Part shown: positions 8,567 through 18,007 of the stretch, piece by piece | Numbering within the stretch: the first letter of the stretch is position 1 | How the letters are laid out: each line of letters opens with the position of its first letter | NCBI RefSeq assembly: GCF_020991475.1 | Contig: NZ_JAJMPA010000001.1 | Span: 1,054,001 to 1,118,000, forward strand | Direction of reading: 5' to 3' | Source: Pedobacter sp. MC2016-14 | Lineage (GTDB): Bacteria > Bacteroidota > Bacteroidia > Sphingobacteriales > Sphingobacteriaceae | Length of the DNA: 64,000 nucleotides | The notes under the pieces: generated by a model | The model's input: the letters and a program-made list of their open reading frames with translations, nothing else | What the model was told of the DNA's origin: nothing | Database searches by the model: none | Position numbers and translations under genes: made by a program

Positions 8567-9370
8567 ATGAACGTCAAAGCATTTACACTAACATTGCTGT
8601 GTTATCTTTTCATGGCAACACCATCCGAAAAGCCAGTCTTATACCTTATCGGAGATTCAACCGTTGCCGGTGCTTCAGCAACCAATCCAATACAAGGCTG
8701 GGGAGGAAAATTAATCAGTTATTTCGATGAATCCAAAATCAACGTCCAAAACAGGGCAGTCAGCGGAATAAGTAGCAGAACCTATCAAACAGCAATTGTT
8801 CATGAACCATCTATGTTAAAAAATGGAATGTGGAAAGGTATTATGGCCCAACTAAAAGCTGACGATTTTGTCATGATGCAATTTGGTCATAATGACGAAA
8901 GCCCGGTTGCAGATACACTGCGGATGCGGGGATCATTAAAAGGAACCGGAGATACTTCAATAATAGTTACCAATTATTTCACCAAACAAAAAGAAACCGT
9001 TCAGTCTTATGGATTTTATCTGAAAAAACTTGTTTCAGATATCCAAAGCCGTAAGGCAATCGCTATCATCTGCTCACCGGTACCAAAAAATAAATGGTCA
9101 GGTAAGCATATTGTTCGCAACAATACCGACTATGGTAAATGGGCCAAAGAAGTTGCCGAACAAACGGGAGCCTGTTTCATTGATTTAAATCAGCTCATGG
9201 CTGATCAGTACGATCGTTTAGGCCAGGCAGAAGTAACCACAGCCTACTTTAATGCCGATGGTGTGCATACCACGCAGGCAGGTGCAGAATTAAGTGCATC
9301 GCTTTTGGCCTCAGCCATAAAAAAATTAAAACAAAGCAATTTAAAATCTTACCTCAATCCTAATCAATAA
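8567..9370 (+). CDS. Secreted SGNH esterase, rhamnogalacturonan acetylesterase-like (CE12)
   Basis: The 267-residue protein has a signal peptide and the SGNH blocks of the CE12 type: block I YLIGDSTVAG (catalytic Ser), block II Gly in GWGGKL, block III QFGHNDESP (oxyanion Asn), and block V DGVHTTQAG with catalytic Asp and His near residues 245-250. GDSTVA with GHND is characteristic of rhamnogalacturonan acetylesterases, which strip acetyl groups from the pectin backbone. It heads a four-gene secreted cluster ending at 12318 with a GH28 enzyme next, which supports pectin as substrate. The gaps are 11-17 bases, so the cluster is one operon. Confidence 0.88.
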   Translation: MNVKAFTLTLLCYLFMATPSEKPVLYLIGDSTVAGASATNPIQGWGGKLISYFDESKINVQNRAVSGISSRTYQTAIVHEPSMLKNGMWKGIMAQLKADDFVMMQFGHNDESPVADTLRMRGSLKGTGDTSIIVTNYFTKQKETVQSYGFYLKKLVSDIQSRKAIAIICSPVPKNKWSGKHIVRNNTDYGKWAKEVAEQTGACFIDLNQLMADQYDRLGQAEVTTAYFNADGVHTTQAGAELSASLLASAIKKLKQSNLKSYLNPNQ

Positions 9371-9381
9371 CCTTTTTCGAG

Positions 9382-10887
9382 ATGAAACAACCTACCAGAA
9401 CCTGTCTCATTGTGTTTTTGCTGCTGGCCAGCACCGTAAATACATGGGCCCAGCAATACCTTATTACTGAGCATGGCGCAAAACCCGGCAATACAGATAA
9501 TACATCCGCCATCCAAAAAGCAATCGATAGAGCAACTGTGGAAGGAGGAACTGTAATTGTTCCGGCAGGACTTTTTATGACGGGTACTATACAGCTAAAA
9601 AATAACGTCACCTTACAATTAAATAAAAATGCGGTATTAAAAGGTATAGCCAGTAAAGCAGTTTACCCCTCCATTCCAATTAAATATAAATTGCATACCA
9701 GTGCAGGCCAGTCTGGCCGTGCGTTAATTTTTGCATCTCAGGCAGAAAACATTAGCATTACCGGCGAAGGTACCATAGATGGCAATGGCGAAGATCCCCT
9801 TTTTGATTCCAAAGACAATGTAAACACCATGCGCCCTTATGGCCTGTTAATAGAAAGTTGTAAAAACGTAACCATCAGTGGTGTCAAAATGCAACACAGT
9901 GCCATGTGGATGCAACGGTATGTAAACTGCGATTTTTTGCGCATTACTGGAGTAACCGTATTTAACCATGCCAATTTAAATAACGATGGAATGGACATTG
10001 ACGATTGTCATAACGTAATCGTTGCCAACTGTATCATTGATGCGGATGATGATGCATTATGTTTTAAATCAGAAGGTGATCGCGGCGTAAAGAATGTGGT
10101 CGTTACCAATTGTATTTTAGCTACCCATGCCAGCGCATTTAAATTTGGTACCGGTAGCACGGGCGGATTTGAGTCCGTACAGTTCTCAAATACCGTAATT
10201 CGCCAATCACTGGCAACCAATATGAAACATCCATTTAAGCAGAAATCTGGCCTTACCGGAATAGATTTGGCCAGTACAGATGGCGCAGTAATAAAAGATG
10301 TAAACATCTCTAACATCAGTATAGATAGCTTAGAAAACCCCATCTTCATTAAGCTGGGGAATCGTTTACGCAAAACATCAGTAACAGCAAATGGAAAAGC
10401 AGGCTCCATTCAAGGCATCCATTTTAGCCAGATCACCATAAAAAATTCTGGAATTTCTCCAACAACAATCACAGGCTTTCCAGCCAATTACATCCACGAC
10501 ATCAATTTCAGGGATATTTTCATAGAACATAAAGGAGGCGGGGCAGCAAAAGATACATCACTCGTTGTGCCCGAAAATTCGAATCATTACCCCGGTACAA
10601 GAATGTTCGAAAGAAAATTACCAGCAACAGGTTTTTACATCAGACATGTCAAAAACATCAGTTTTAACAATGTGCAGATTAAACTGACCGGTAATGACCT
10701 GCGCCCAGTCATGGTCTGTGATGATGTAGAAGAAATGGCTTTAAACGGTTTGAAAAATAAAACATTAAACCCATTAAAATACGCCATTGTCTTAAAAGAT
10801 TCAAAGGATATCATCATTTCTTCGGCTTCAAATATAGAAGGGGGAGTACAACAACTAAATTCAAAATCAGTTACCATCAATAAATAA
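9382..10887 (+). CDS. Glycoside hydrolase family 28 (polygalacturonase/rhamnogalacturonase-like)
   Basis: The 501-residue protein has a signal peptide ending at WAQQ and a right-handed beta-helix opening with the pectate-lyase-like stretch GAKPGNTDNTSAIQKAID. The GH28 acid pair sits in NNDGMDIDDC and in ADDDALCFKSEGDRG; these Asp residues are the family catalytic residues. The following GSTGGFESVQF stretch fits the substrate groove of GH28. The family hydrolyses galacturonic acid linkages in homogalacturonan or rhamnogalacturonan. The CE12 neighbour and the GH78-type gene further down make rhamnogalacturonan I the best guess. Periplasmic or exported. Confidence 0.92.
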   Translation: MKQPTRTCLIVFLLLASTVNTWAQQYLITEHGAKPGNTDNTSAIQKAIDRATVEGGTVIVPAGLFMTGTIQLKNNVTLQLNKNAVLKGIASKAVYPSIPIKYKLHTSAGQSGRALIFASQAENISITGEGTIDGNGEDPLFDSKDNVNTMRPYGLLIESCKNVTISGVKMQHSAMWMQRYVNCDFLRITGVTVFNHANLNNDGMDIDDCHNVIVANCIIDADDDALCFKSEGDRGVKNVVVTNCILATHASAFKFGTGSTGGFESVQFSNTVIRQSLATNMKHPFKQKSGLTGIDLASTDGAVIKDVNISNISIDSLENPIFIKLGNRLRKTSVTANGKAGSIQGIHFSQITIKNSGISPTTITGFPANYIHDINFRDIFIEHKGGGAAKDTSLVVPENSNHYPGTRMFERKLPATGFYIRHVKNISFNNVQIKLTGNDLRPVMVCDDVEEMALNGLKNKTLNPLKYAIVLKDSKDIIISSASNIEGGVQQLNSKSVTINK

Positions 10888-10904
10888 TTTAACCAGATAT
10901 AATC

Positions 10905-11615
10905 ATGAAAAAAATCATTATCACACTTTTTTGCCTTGCCCTATATACCCAAATCAAAGCACAGGTATTTGTACAAGACTTTAACCAATCTACCGTACTT
11001 AAAGACTACGTAAAGAAAAAGTCTCCAGGTGCCCATCAGTTTAATATTGCAGAAGCCGATGGTGAGGGGAAGGTTAATATTGTGAACGGGAAACTTAGAT
11101 TAAGTAAAATTGGACCAGGTGGCCGCCCATACCTGGTTAGAAATACTCCCTTGGCTATTCCTTCACAATTTCTTTCCTTTACATTTAAAATAGACATATC
11201 CGCCGAGGGAGATGCTACCGCATTTTTAGCATTAGGCAGCGGATTTAGTTATGATGCTTTACCAGATAGCGTTTCAAAAAATACAGTTAGGTTATTGTTT
11301 AAACTGTTGCCCAAAGGGTTCATCATCCGCAATACCAATCAGGCACAAGATGGACCCAATAAGTACACGGGCGAGCAGGAAATTCAATGGTTTGTGAACA
11401 GGTCAGGAAAAACACAGACTTATACCGCCCCAGATGGATCTGAGCAGACTGTAGCCGCAGACCGATGGGATCTTTGGGTGGGCAAGACCAAAGAGTTTGA
11501 TGAAGCAGGATTTACCAATACCAAACAGCCAATTACAGATTTTAAATTCAGCTTTCTGTCTTCCCAGGGCCAGATCCTGTTAGATGATTTAAGTGTAAAG
11601 GATTTAGGAAAATAA
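10905..11615 (+). CDS. Secreted protein of unknown function in pectin cluster
   Basis: The 236-residue protein has a clear signal peptide (residues 1-19, cleavage near IKAQ) and no membrane segment. The mature part is beta-rich and ends QILLDDLSVKDLGK; an ILLDDLSV-type last strand is common at the end of jelly-roll carbohydrate-binding or lyase-like domains. I do not recognise a family and no catalytic motif is visible. Its place between GH28 and an SGNH hydrolase, with 17- and 16-base gaps, argues for a role in pectin breakdown, either glycan binding or a novel enzyme. That is inference. Confidence 0.75.
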   Translation: MKKIIITLFCLALYTQIKAQVFVQDFNQSTVLKDYVKKKSPGAHQFNIAEADGEGKVNIVNGKLRLSKIGPGGRPYLVRNTPLAIPSQFLSFTFKIDISAEGDATAFLALGSGFSYDALPDSVSKNTVRLLFKLLPKGFIIRNTNQAQDGPNKYTGEQEIQWFVNRSGKTQTYTAPDGSEQTVAADRWDLWVGKTKEFDEAGFTNTKQPITDFKFSFLSSQGQILLDDLSVKDLGK

Positions 11616-11631
11616 ATAACTCATCACCAAA

Positions 11632-12318
11632 ATGAAGAAATTACAAGCATACGCATTGCTTTTTGCCCTGTTCATTTCAGTTTCCGCCTTTCAGGATGGA
11701 AAGCCCTTAAAGTTATTTATTTTGGGAGATAGCATCTCCTTACAATATGGGGTTTATCTGGAAAAATACCTCAAAGGAATATATACCATTGATAGAAAGG
11801 GATCGCAGGAAAAAGCACTGCAAAACCTGGATTTGCCCATTGATGCAAATGGCGGGAATTCAAAAATGGTATTAGATTACCTGCTAACCAGGGAAAAAGA
11901 CCCTAATTTTCAGCCTGATGTATTGTTGTTAAATTGCGGAATGCATGACATCAAGCGAAACCCAGTTACAAAAGAAATCGCTATCGATTCAATAAACTAC
12001 CGTCAAAATCTGGAAGCAATATATAAACTGCTCTCCAAAAAGAAAATTCCTGTAGTTTGGGTAAGGAGTACAGGAGTAATAGATGCCATACATGCCGCCA
12101 AGAGCAAAGCATTTGACCGCTATGAAAAAGATGTAGACCAATACAATGCAATAGCCGATCAGGTATTCAAAAAACATAAAGTTCCCATCATTGATCTATA
12201 TAGCTTTACCCTAAAACTAGGTGATGACAGGTATGCAGATCATGCCCATTTTATCCCAGGGGTAATTGATGCACAAGCAGTATACATAGCAGATTTTTTA
12301 AAGAAATTTAAAAAGTGA
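11632..12318 (+). CDS. Secreted SGNH/GDSL hydrolase
   Basis: The 228-residue protein has a short signal peptide, block I FILGDSISLQYG with the catalytic Ser, LLLNCGMHDIKRN in place of the usual GxND block III, and a C-terminal block V YADHAHFIPG with Asp and His. This fits the SGNH esterase fold but is clearly different from the CE12-type protein three genes upstream, so the locus carries two distinct esterases. A carbohydrate deacetylase or other ester hydrolase is likely. It is the last gene of the operon and is followed by a strong hairpin shared with the convergent sigma factor gene. Confidence 0.8.
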   Translation: MKKLQAYALLFALFISVSAFQDGKPLKLFILGDSISLQYGVYLEKYLKGIYTIDRKGSQEKALQNLDLPIDANGGNSKMVLDYLLTREKDPNFQPDVLLLNCGMHDIKRNPVTKEIAIDSINYRQNLEAIYKLLSKKKIPVVWVRSTGVIDAIHAAKSKAFDRYEKDVDQYNAIADQVFKKHKVPIIDLYSFTLKLGDDRYADHAHFIPGVIDAQAVYIADFLKKFKK

Positions 12319-12327
12319 TAGTATCCG

Positions 12328-12368
12328 TAGACGAATCCTGTCAAAACACAATTGATAGGATTCGTCTA
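12328..12368. terminator. Bidirectional terminator between SGNH hydrolase and ECF sigma genes
   Basis: A 17-bp stem starting TAGACGAATCCT and ending AGGATTCGTCTA (one mismatch) with a short A-rich loop. It lies between two convergent stops, at 12318 and 12375, and can serve both strands. Confidence 0.8.
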
Positions 12369-12374
12369 TATTCT

Positions 12375-12971
12375 TTAGCTGTTAACGATCAGATATAACA
12401 TTAATAAATCAAAGGTGGCGCCCGAAAGTCTGGTTTTAAGAATTGAAATTCCCCTCATTTTCTGGTTATAAACCGTACTCACCTTAATATTCAGCTCGTC
12501 TGCTATTTCCTGGGGCTTCATTTCCTCTTCGTACAACATCTTAATGATTTTGCCGCACTGCTCAGGTAGGTTATTAATTTCAGTTCTTATCTCATTTAAA
12601 ACCTCCGTGTAAATAATATCCCTGATGACAGGTTCTTCCATATCCTCAGTCATCTCAAACAACTCCGTTTCCTTTTTCAATTTGCGCCGCTCCTTGTCAA
12701 TAAAATTCATAGAAGCATTTCGAGTGCTGATATAAAGAAAAGCCTTAATGGAGATCAAAGATTTAAAATCCTCATTTTTCTCCCATACCTTATATAAAGT
12801 GTCCTGTACAATTTCTTCCGCAGCGGCATTATTGGCAATTAACCTGTTGCAAAAAAAGCACAGGGCAGGGTAGAATTGCTTAAAAATATAACTAAAAGCT
12901 TGTTGGTTGCCGCTTTTTAATTGCGACAATAAATAGGCCTCATTTTCGTATCCCGATGGTTCATCATTCAT
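12375..12971 (-). CDS. ECF RNA polymerase sigma factor (FecI-like)
   Basis: The protein has sigma-70 region 2 (QAFSYIFKQFYPALCFFCNRL and the helix with AAEEIVQDTLYKVWE) and region 4 (LPEQCGKIIKMLYEEEMKPQEIADELNIKVSTVYNQK, a helix-turn-helix), with no other domain. I chose the ATG at 12971 (198 residues, MNDEPSG); a TTG at 12986 would add five residues. Bacteroidota sigma factors of this type are released by a FecR anti-sigma when a SusC receptor senses its ligand. The divergent FecR gene and STN-SusC downstream are the presumed partners, so it should switch on this pectin locus. Confidence 0.92.
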   Translation of the reverse strand: MNDEPSGYENEAYLLSQLKSGNQQAFSYIFKQFYPALCFFCNRLIANNAAAEEIVQDTLYKVWEKNEDFKSLISIKAFLYISTRNASMNFIDKERRKLKKETELFEMTEDMEEPVIRDIIYTEVLNEIRTEINNLPEQCGKIIKMLYEEEMKPQEIADELNIKVSTVYNQKMRGISILKTRLSGATFDLLMLYLIVNS

Positions 12972-12999
12972 AGCTAAAACAGTCAATTAGCATGGTGTT

Positions 13000-13007
13000 T
13001 ATATTTG
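13000..13007 (+). promoter_or_regulatory. Possible -7 box upstream of fecR
   Basis: TATATTTG matches TAnnTTTG in the 188-base space between the divergent sigma and FecR genes. It would give a leader of about 145 bases. No -33 element was checked convincingly, so it is tentative. Confidence 0.3.
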
Positions 13008-13159
13008 GTATGCCTAAATTAAGAAAAAAAGATCTTGTAGCCAAACCATTTGTTACTTGATCTTTAGTAGAAAAAAAAGATGAAAATAAATTTTTAAATC
13101 CTTTAGAGATTCAGTAGCAGTATTCTGTTTCTATGCTAAACGTAACCCAAATATAAATC

Positions 13160-14362
13160 ATGGCTCAAAAAAATAAATTTGACCCATTCCATGTCACTAA
13201 GCTTGTGATCAAGATGATCAACGGTGAATTAACTGTTGCGGAACAAGCAGAACTGAATGAATGGCTCAGCGCAAATCCAAAGAATAATACCCTTTTGGAG
13301 AAACTACTCGACAAGAATTTGTGGAGCAAAGAGATTGCGGACATGAATGCTTATGATACCGAGACTGCTCTTCACCAAATGCTTCAGAAAATAAATTATG
13401 AACATAAAGATGATCGTCCCCGAAGTAAACTATGGCCATATCTTTCAAAAATGGCTGCTGCAGCAGCAGTGCTTATCGCAATCGGCTCCGTTTTTTACTT
13501 TCTGAATCCTAAAGCCGCAGATCCTCAAAAATTGCAGGTCAGGCAGCAGGTTAAATTTCCCATAAAAAGTAACCAGATCATGCTTACCCTTTCAGATGGT
13601 AGTCAGGTTAATTTGGAATCTGTAAGCAAAGGTACCTCCATCCGTCAGGGAAGTGCAGTAGTTACCGAAAAAAATAAGACTTTAACTTATCATGTTGCCC
13701 CAAGTGCATCCAATAAAGTTTCAAATATAGCCTACAATATACTCACAGTACCAATGGGTAAAAAATATCAGGTTACATTGCCCGATGGTACTGAAGTATG
13801 GCTCAACTCAAATTCCTCCTTAAAATACCCTGTTATTTTTGAGGCTAAAGAGCGACTGGTCGAGCTCAGCGGAGAAGGTTATTTTCAGGTCGCCCACCAG
13901 GCTAAACAACCATTTAAGGTAAAATCAAAAGACCAGGTTGTAGAAGTGTTAGGTACACATTTCAATATAGAAGCCTATCCAGAAGATGAAAAAACGAGCA
14001 CCACCCTGGTGCAGGGATCCGTAAAAGTAGATAAAGGAAATGTGTCGGCTAAAATCAGACCAGGTCAAACTGCAGTCAATATACCCTCCAAACCGCTTCG
14101 TATAGAGCCAGCCAACATAAATGAAGCGTTAGCATGGAAAGACGGTCTGTTTAGCTTTAGCGACGATAGGATAGAAGATATTATGCGCAAAGTTGGCAGA
14201 AGATACAATGTAGAAGTCGAGTTTCAGGGCGATGTAAAAGATAAGAGGTTCTGGGGGGTCTTCCCTCAGGATAAAGGTTTGGAAAACTTGCTTAAAAACT
14301 TAGAACAAACAAATACAATCCACTTTAAAGTCGATGGAAGGAGGATCATTGTTATGCCATAA
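13160..14362 (+). CDS. FecR family anti-sigma factor
   Basis: The 400-residue protein has an N-terminal cytosolic helical domain with the LTVAEQAELNEWL stretch seen in Bacteroidota FecR proteins, and one membrane segment near residues 96-116 (AAAAAVLIAIGSVFYFL). The periplasmic FecR domain contains LPDGTEVWLNSNSSLKYP and GEGYFQVAH, and the C-terminal DUF4974-type region ends in a domain like the STN fold (residues about 315-400). It should hold the divergent ECF sigma inactive and receive the ligand signal from the STN domain of the SusC that follows 133 bases downstream. Confidence 0.93.
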   Translation: MAQKNKFDPFHVTKLVIKMINGELTVAEQAELNEWLSANPKNNTLLEKLLDKNLWSKEIADMNAYDTETALHQMLQKINYEHKDDRPRSKLWPYLSKMAAAAAVLIAIGSVFYFLNPKAADPQKLQVRQQVKFPIKSNQIMLTLSDGSQVNLESVSKGTSIRQGSAVVTEKNKTLTYHVAPSASNKVSNIAYNILTVPMGKKYQVTLPDGTEVWLNSNSSLKYPVIFEAKERLVELSGEGYFQVAHQAKQPFKVKSKDQVVEVLGTHFNIEAYPEDEKTSTTLVQGSVKVDKGNVSAKIRPGQTAVNIPSKPLRIEPANINEALAWKDGLFSFSDDRIEDIMRKVGRRYNVEVEFQGDVKDKRFWGVFPQDKGLENLLKNLEQTNTIHFKVDGRRIIVMP

Positions 14363-14390
14363 AATTGTGCAATAACACTGTCTAAATCAA

Positions 14391-14419
14391 GTCAGAGGAT
14401 GTTGAAGCCATCCCCTGAC
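14391..14419 (+). other. Hairpin between fecR and susC
   Basis: GTCAGAGGATG pairs with CATCCCCTGAC (one mismatch) around a 7-base loop, 28 bases after the fecR stop. There is no T-run directly after it. It could be an attenuator or partial terminator that lets a separate start serve the susC operon. Confidence 0.45.
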
Positions 14420-14460
14420 TCCCGGCCTTTAAAAACCGGATTAGGCAGATTTATACCAGT

Positions 14461-14493
14461 TAACGAACTAATTTTTATTTAAACCTAACGAAC
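14461..14493 (+). repeat. Direct repeat TAACGAAC upstream of susC
   Basis: TAACGAAC occurs at 14461-14468 and again at 14486-14493, 25 bases apart, the second ending just before the susC ATG. An arrangement at one helix-turn multiple would suit a regulator or a promoter element, but the function is not known. Confidence 0.4.
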
Positions 14494-14495
14494 AA

Positions 14496-17400
14496 ATGTA
14501 TAAAATATTTACTTCAATATATGGAGGTGATAGGTCCTGTGTTGTATTTAAGATTCTGCTAATGATGAAGATTACATTCATTTTGCTAACGGCGCTGGTG
14601 GTTCATGTACATGCATCCAGCATGGCCCAAACTGTTAGTATAAAAGCAGAAAACCTTCCTTTAAAAGAATTTGTAATTAGATTGCAAAAGGCAACTGGCT
14701 ACAATTTTATCTGCAATTCAGAACTGCTGAATGCCGCTAAACCAATTACCATTGCTGTAAAAAATGCGAGTATGGAGTCTGTCTTTAAGCAATGTTTCAC
14801 CAATAATGGACTTGCCTATACCATCAATGAAGGTGAAAGAACAGTAGTGCTTAGTAAATTACCCGCAGTAAAAAGAGATCGTATCGCCGATCCTGTAAAA
14901 GGTAACGTTGTGGATGAAAAAGGTTTGGGCTTGCCCGGCGTTACCGTCACTGTTAAAGGCACAAAAACGGTGGTTATTACCAATAATTCGGGTTTCTTTT
15001 CCATTAATGTGCCTAATAATCAAGCTGCGCTTGTTTTCTCTCTCGTTGGCTATGATAGTCAGGAAGTAAAAGTAAACGGACAACCTCTTAAAGTTACCCT
15101 CATAGAAAGTAATAAGAGGCTTTCAGAAGTACTGGTTATAGGTTATGGAACACAAAAACGTTCAGACCTCACTGCTCCTATATCTTCATTAAATGCCAAG
15201 TCAATAGAAGAGCGTGGTTTAACAAGGGTAGATCAGGCATTAGTAGGCCAATTAGCGGGTGTAAATGTAAAACAGACTACAGGTCTTCCAGGAAAAGGAT
15301 TTAGCATCCAGGTTAGAGGATCCGGATCAATTACCGCCAATACGGAACCTTTGTACGTGCTGGACGGATTCCCGTTAGGGCAGTCCATGGCCGATGTATC
15401 TGGTGGTTTCTCAGGTGGCAATGCGCTGGATAATATTAATCCAGATGATATAGAATCTATAGAAGTCTTAAAAGATGCAGCTGCAGCTGCAATTTACGGT
15501 TCCAGGGGCTCTAATGGCGTGGTAATGATTACTACAAAACGAGGACAGGTTGGTAGGGCTAAAATCCAGTTCTCCAGCTCTTTTGGTCTTAGTGATGTAA
15601 ATCGGAAATTAGACATGCTGAATGCTGAGGAATGGATAGATAGAGCAACAGAGATGATTAATACCGCATATGTGAATACCTATAAATCCAAAGGTGCATT
15701 AGCAAGTGATGATGAAGCTAAAAGGATTGCTAACATTGGAGGCAGAAATGTAAACTATATGTTAGATCGCCGATGGGCCCTTCCCGGCCACCCCGGATTA
15801 CAATTTATTGATTGGCAGGACGAGATCTTTAGAACAGGACTGGGCCGCAATCACCAGGTATCTGCAAGTGGAGGTACAAATAATGTAAATTATTTTGTGT
15901 CCGTAAACAACATAGACCAGGAGGGCGTAGTGTTGGCTACAAGGAGCAACCTGTTTTCGGCAAGAACGAATGTAGAAGTAAACCTTAACCAGAAATTAAA
16001 GGTGGGTGTAAATTTGTCGCCAAGTTACTCAATTTCGCAAGATCCCGGTGTAGAGGGTAAAGACGTTATCTTTCACCAGGCTTTGAGTATGCCACCAGTA
16101 CAGGAAGATACTGTAGGTTTAAATGCCAATGCCTTTAAAAATGCCGCTTATAATTATGCGCAAACATTAACCAGTCCTGTTGCAAAAGCATTAAACCAGG
16201 TTGGGCAAACTAAGCGATATAGAACCATCGCTTCCGTATATGGCATCTACAATATTTTAAAAAACTTTACTTTTAAAACTTCGGTCAATATAGATAATTC
16301 TCAAAGTGACATTAACAGATATACACCTTATACCGTAGCGGGCTTATTAAGTGTGCGTAATTCTCAAACTACCCTTAATACCACTGGCTCAAATTTAACG
16401 CTCAATTACCAGTCATTCGTTAATGAGAATACCTTAAATTACTCGACAGTAATTCATAAAGACCACAATCTGAATTTCTTGCTTGGGCAATCTTATAACA
16501 ACTTTTACAGTGACAATACAACAGTGTCGTCAGTTGGCGGTTATACCAGCAGTACCATACAAACCTTAAATTACGCGGCGGGGGTAAGGCTCCAAACCGG
16601 AGTGTCAAAAAGCATTTTGCTTTCCTATTTTACAAGAGCACAATACAGCTTTAAAGGCAAGTATTTACTTAGTGCCAGTATCCGCACCGATGGCTCATCC
16701 AAGTTTGGTAGAAATAATAAATACGGGGTATTTCCCGCAGTTTCTGCAGGCTGGCGTCTGTCTGATGAGCAGTTCATAAAAAAACTTAATATCGTAAGTG
16801 ACCTTAAGCTCCGGGCATCGTTAGGCGTAACGGGCAACAATACAATTGGAGACTTCGGCTCGATATCTACTACTGGAATTTATAATTATGTATTTGGCTC
16901 AACGCAGGCCTTAGCAGGAGGACAGGCACCTAACAGGGTGGCAAATCCAGATCTGCGCTGGGAAAAATCGGCCACAAAAGGTATAGGCCTTGACTTTGGT
17001 TTTTTTAAAAACCGACTCACCGGCTCATTTGACTACTACAATCGTTTAACAACAGATTTGTTGCTAAATGTTCCTACACTCGCTGCAACAGGTTTTCAAA
17101 CTTATTTAGGAAATGCCGGATCGGTTAGAAATAAAGGCTATGAACTGGAACTTTCTACCCGAAACCTTACCGGTAAATTTAAATGGACCACCAATTTTCA
17201 GGGTAGCTTTACGGCAAACAAAGTGGTGGCATTAGCAGATGGTCAATCACAAATCCTGCTGCCTTCTGTTTATACAGATATTCCCAATACCATCTTAAAA
17301 GTAGGGGAGCCGCTCAATAGCATCTTCATTGTAAAGCAAATAGGGATGCTAACTCAGGAAGATATGAATAACAAAGTGGCCGTTTATGGCACACAGACTG

Positions 17401-17993
17401 TAGGCGATCCAAAATATGAAGATTTTGATGGAAATGGAGTCATCAATGCCAATGACAGGCAAATTATGGGACATCCCAATCCCGATTTCACCTGGGGTAT
17501 TACAAATACCTTTAGCTTTAAAGGATTTGATCTTAAAGTATTGGTACAGGGTCAGAATGGAGGATCTATTTACTCCCTTCTGGGTAGGGCAATTTCTAAA
17601 ACAGGCATAGGTTATGGCTTTAATATGAGTGGAGATTACCGCAACAGATGGCGTTCTCCCGAAGATCCGGGAGATGGGGTTAGAAGTAAGGCTTTTTCCA
17701 ACTTTGGTCATATTGTAAACTCTGACTGGCTGTATTCATCAGATTATTTCAGGGTCAGAAGCATTACCCTGGGTTATAATTTAAAGCAGTTGGTAAATCT
17801 TAAAAATATCTCTACAGCCCGCCTGTTCTTTTCGGCCGAAAATTATTTTGGTCGTGATAAATATTATGGAGGTGCAAATCCTGAATCAGCCAATACCGAT
17901 GTGAGTGGAAATGGAAATTATCCTCAATCTGGAGATTATGGCGGTTTACCACTACCTAAAACGTTAACGTTTGGTCTAAATGTTTCATTTTAA
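14496..17993 (+). CDS. SusC-like TonB-dependent receptor with STN signalling domain
   Basis: The 1165-residue receptor starts with a long leader and hydrophobic segment (about 22-42). Next come an STN domain (about 52-112, LPLKEFVIRLQKATGYNFIC), a carboxypeptidase-like regulatory domain (about 135-210, VDEKGLGLPGVTVTVKGT), the plug (VIGYGTQKRSDLTAPIS, then LYVLDGFPLG and AAAAIYGSRGSNGVVMITTK), and the large barrel to the C-terminal aromatic residue. STN domains contact FecR in the periplasm, so this is both transporter and sensor for the adjacent sigma/anti-sigma pair. A second in-frame ATG lies inside the leader (MMKITFILL); the longer start matches related leaders. SusD follows after 14 bases. 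Confidence 0.95.
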   Translation: MYKIFTSIYGGDRSCVVFKILLMMKITFILLTALVVHVHASSMAQTVSIKAENLPLKEFVIRLQKATGYNFICNSELLNAAKPITIAVKNASMESVFKQCFTNNGLAYTINEGERTVVLSKLPAVKRDRIADPVKGNVVDEKGLGLPGVTVTVKGTKTVVITNNSGFFSINVPNNQAALVFSLVGYDSQEVKVNGQPLKVTLIESNKRLSEVLVIGYGTQKRSDLTAPISSLNAKSIEERGLTRVDQALVGQLAGVNVKQTTGLPGKGFSIQVRGSGSITANTEPLYVLDGFPLGQSMADVSGGFSGGNALDNINPDDIESIEVLKDAAAAAIYGSRGSNGVVMITTKRGQVGRAKIQFSSSFGLSDVNRKLDMLNAEEWIDRATEMINTAYVNTYKSKGALASDDEAKRIANIGGRNVNYMLDRRWALPGHPGLQFIDWQDEIFRTGLGRNHQVSASGGTNNVNYFVSVNNIDQEGVVLATRSNLFSARTNVEVNLNQKLKVGVNLSPSYSISQDPGVEGKDVIFHQALSMPPVQEDTVGLNANAFKNAAYNYAQTLTSPVAKALNQVGQTKRYRTIASVYGIYNILKNFTFKTSVNIDNSQSDINRYTPYTVAGLLSVRNSQTTLNTTGSNLTLNYQSFVNENTLNYSTVIHKDHNLNFLLGQSYNNFYSDNTTVSSVGGYTSSTIQTLNYAAGVRLQTGVSKSILLSYFTRAQYSFKGKYLLSASIRTDGSSKFGRNNKYGVFPAVSAGWRLSDEQFIKKLNIVSDLKLRASLGVTGNNTIGDFGSISTTGIYNYVFGSTQALAGGQAPNRVANPDLRWEKSATKGIGLDFGFFKNRLTGSFDYYNRLTTDLLLNVPTLAATGFQTYLGNAGSVRNKGYELELSTRNLTGKFKWTTNFQGSFTANKVVALADGQSQILLPSVYTDIPNTILKVGEPLNSIFIVKQIGMLTQEDMNNKVAVYGTQTVGDPKYEDFDGNGVINANDRQIMGHPNPDFTWGITNTFSFKGFDLKVLVQGQNGGSIYSLLGRAISKTGIGYGFNMSGDYRNRWRSPEDPGDGVRSKAFSNFGHIVNSDWLYSSDYFRVRSITLGYNLKQLVNLKNISTARLFFSAENYFGRDKYYGGANPESANTDVSGNGNYPQSGDYGGLPLPKTLTFGLNVSF

Positions 17994-18007
17994 AAAACTA
18001 TAAAAAT

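Noticed and set aside
10008..10409. 133-codon open frame on the minus strand inside the GH28 gene
   Set aside because: It lies wholly inside a strongly supported GH28 coding region and shows no family features; a reverse-frame artefact.
12328..12368. Inverted repeat considered as an attachment or transposon end
   Set aside because: It sits exactly between two convergent stops and behaves as a bidirectional terminator; no mobile gene nearby.
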